Part shown: piece after piece, positions 63,486 through 64,000 of the stretch
Numbering within the stretch: the first letter of the stretch is position 1
How the letters are laid out: every line of letters starts with the position of its first letter
The notes under the pieces: model-generated
The model's input: the letters and a program-made list of their open reading frames with translations, nothing else
Told to the model about the DNA's origin: nothing
The model's database searches: none
Source: a virus
IMG/VR virus record: IMGVR_UViG_3300008108_005458
Coordinates: 1-64,000 of that record
Length of the DNA: 64,000 nucleotides
Direction: 5' to 3' (one strand)
Program-made: the position numbers and the translations under genes

Positions 63486-63504
63486 CTTGTTTAATTTGAT
63501 ACTT

Positions 63505-63536
63505 CAAAGATAAGTGTAAAAAAGTTTACAACCAAA
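63505..63536 (-). promoter_or_regulatory. Early promoter
   Basis: TTTG, spacer ending ACACT, TATCTTTG. Confidence 0.8.
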
Positions 63537-63567
63537 TTTATTTAAATTTATTTTCAGATCCATGGAC

Positions 63568-63593
63568 AAAAAAAAAGGGAACTTTCGTTCCCC
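63568..63593 (-). terminator. Terminator of 63606 gene
   Basis: GGGAAC-TTTC-GTTCCC stem with nine T on the minus strand. Confidence 0.85.
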
Positions 63594-63605
63594 TTTTAAT
63601 TCAGT

Positions 63606-63878
63606 TTACTTTGTAATTCGTATACCCAACTTACCAATGGCAACCTTGCCGATGATACCTTCTTCAATGAATAACGATACTCCGTTAATATCCATTGTAA
63701 GACCTTTGGGTTGAACCACTGTGGATGCGATTGCGTTCATTGACATACCTGTCGCACCATACTTTGCTCTGCGAGTAGCCCAAGCATCTTTCTTGGCTTG
63801 TACTTGCTTGTTTGCTTTTAGGTTTGCTCTGCGAGTAACCCATGCTTTTTGACCTCTTGTTAACGATGAATTGTTCAT
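63606..63878 (-). CDS. Basic protein with internal repeat, 90 aa
   Basis: MNNSSLTRGQKAWVTRRANL then QAKKDAWATRRAKYGATG: a 21-residue unit (K/D-A-W-V/A-T-R-R-A) occurs twice, recalling NUMOD3-type DNA-binding modules. The C-terminal half is beta-rich (GLTMDINGVSLFIEEGIIGK). A DNA-binding role is inferred from the repeat and charge only. Confidence 0.62.
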   Translation of the reverse strand: MNNSSLTRGQKAWVTRRANLKANKQVQAKKDAWATRRAKYGATGMSMNAIASTVVQPKGLTMDINGVSLFIEEGIIGKVAIGKLGIRITK

Positions 63879-63901
63879 ATTGTGTTTTTTATTTGATACT
63901 T

Positions 63902-63933
63902 CAAAGATAAGTGTAAAAAAGTTTACAACCTAA
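63902..63933 (-). promoter_or_regulatory. Early promoter
   Basis: TTAG variant of -33 box, spacer ending ACACT, TATCTTTG; drives 63606. Confidence 0.75.
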
Positions 63934-64000
63934 TTTTATGCAACATTTTTAAACCCAAACAAAATCATTTCAGTTGAATTGGTATTCAAAGATTTATTTT

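Overview
The window looks like part of a large, AT-rich tailed-phage genome whose host is a Bacteroidota (Flavobacteriia-like) bacterium. Phage evidence: a giant collagen-like fibre, tail-collar, LamG and tailspike-like proteins, an endolysin, a T4 gp1-type dNMP kinase, a UvrD-type helicase, about 15 tRNAs, and at least eight proteins with a T4-like capsid-targeting peptide. Host evidence: promoters of the Bacteroidota type (TTTG, 19-20 nt, TAnnTTTG), a type IX secretion C-terminal domain, and host-style DnaA boxes.

Layout. 1-9543: a giant Gly-rich fibre gene (minus), open at the window edge. 9.6-12.1 kb: a ClpC-like AAA+ unfoldase. 12.1-22.0 kb: mixed enzymes and virion genes (KTSC, a prolyl-hydroxylase-like 2OG oxygenase, nucleotidyltransferase, a probable -1 frameshifted virion gene, dNMP kinase, helicase, endolysin, tail collar). 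22.0-30.3 kb: an envelope cassette on the minus strand (cohesin/dockerin/T9SS protein, holin-like protein, CsgG-like lipoprotein, beta-barrel proteins, C-type lectin). 30.4-34.3 kb: a translation operon (peptidyl-tRNA hydrolase and a small gene, both with an in-frame TAG near the start, then tRNAs including a CUA suppressor), with pseudoknot-like RNAs filling the gaps between tRNAs. 34.4-51.8 kb: virion and packaged-effector genes. 51.8-52.3 kb: candidate replication origin. 52.3-64 kb: about 30 small early genes, all minus, most with their own near-identical promoter and many with their own terminator.

How it fits together. Two promoter languages divide the genome. Host-sigma-type promoters drive the early block, ClpC, helicase and tRNA operon. 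A sense-strand TATTTAT motif lies 5-65 nt upstream of virion, effector and some other genes. The N- or C-terminal motif (LNEE-I-K-IR-MMG-LNE) resembles the T4 capsid-targeting peptide with an L-x-E protease site. It marks an ADP-ribosyltransferase-like protein, a Nudix protein and a GNAT acetyltransferase as probable injected cargo. The most notable items are the suppressor tRNA paired with two TAG-interrupted genes, the inter-tRNA pseudoknots, the packaged effector set, the phage-encoded T9SS/cohesin/CsgG cassette, and a leader-peptide attenuator before a minimal class IIb aminoacyl-tRNA synthetase-like gene.

All calls come from reading the sequence and translations by eye. No database search or folding program was run.
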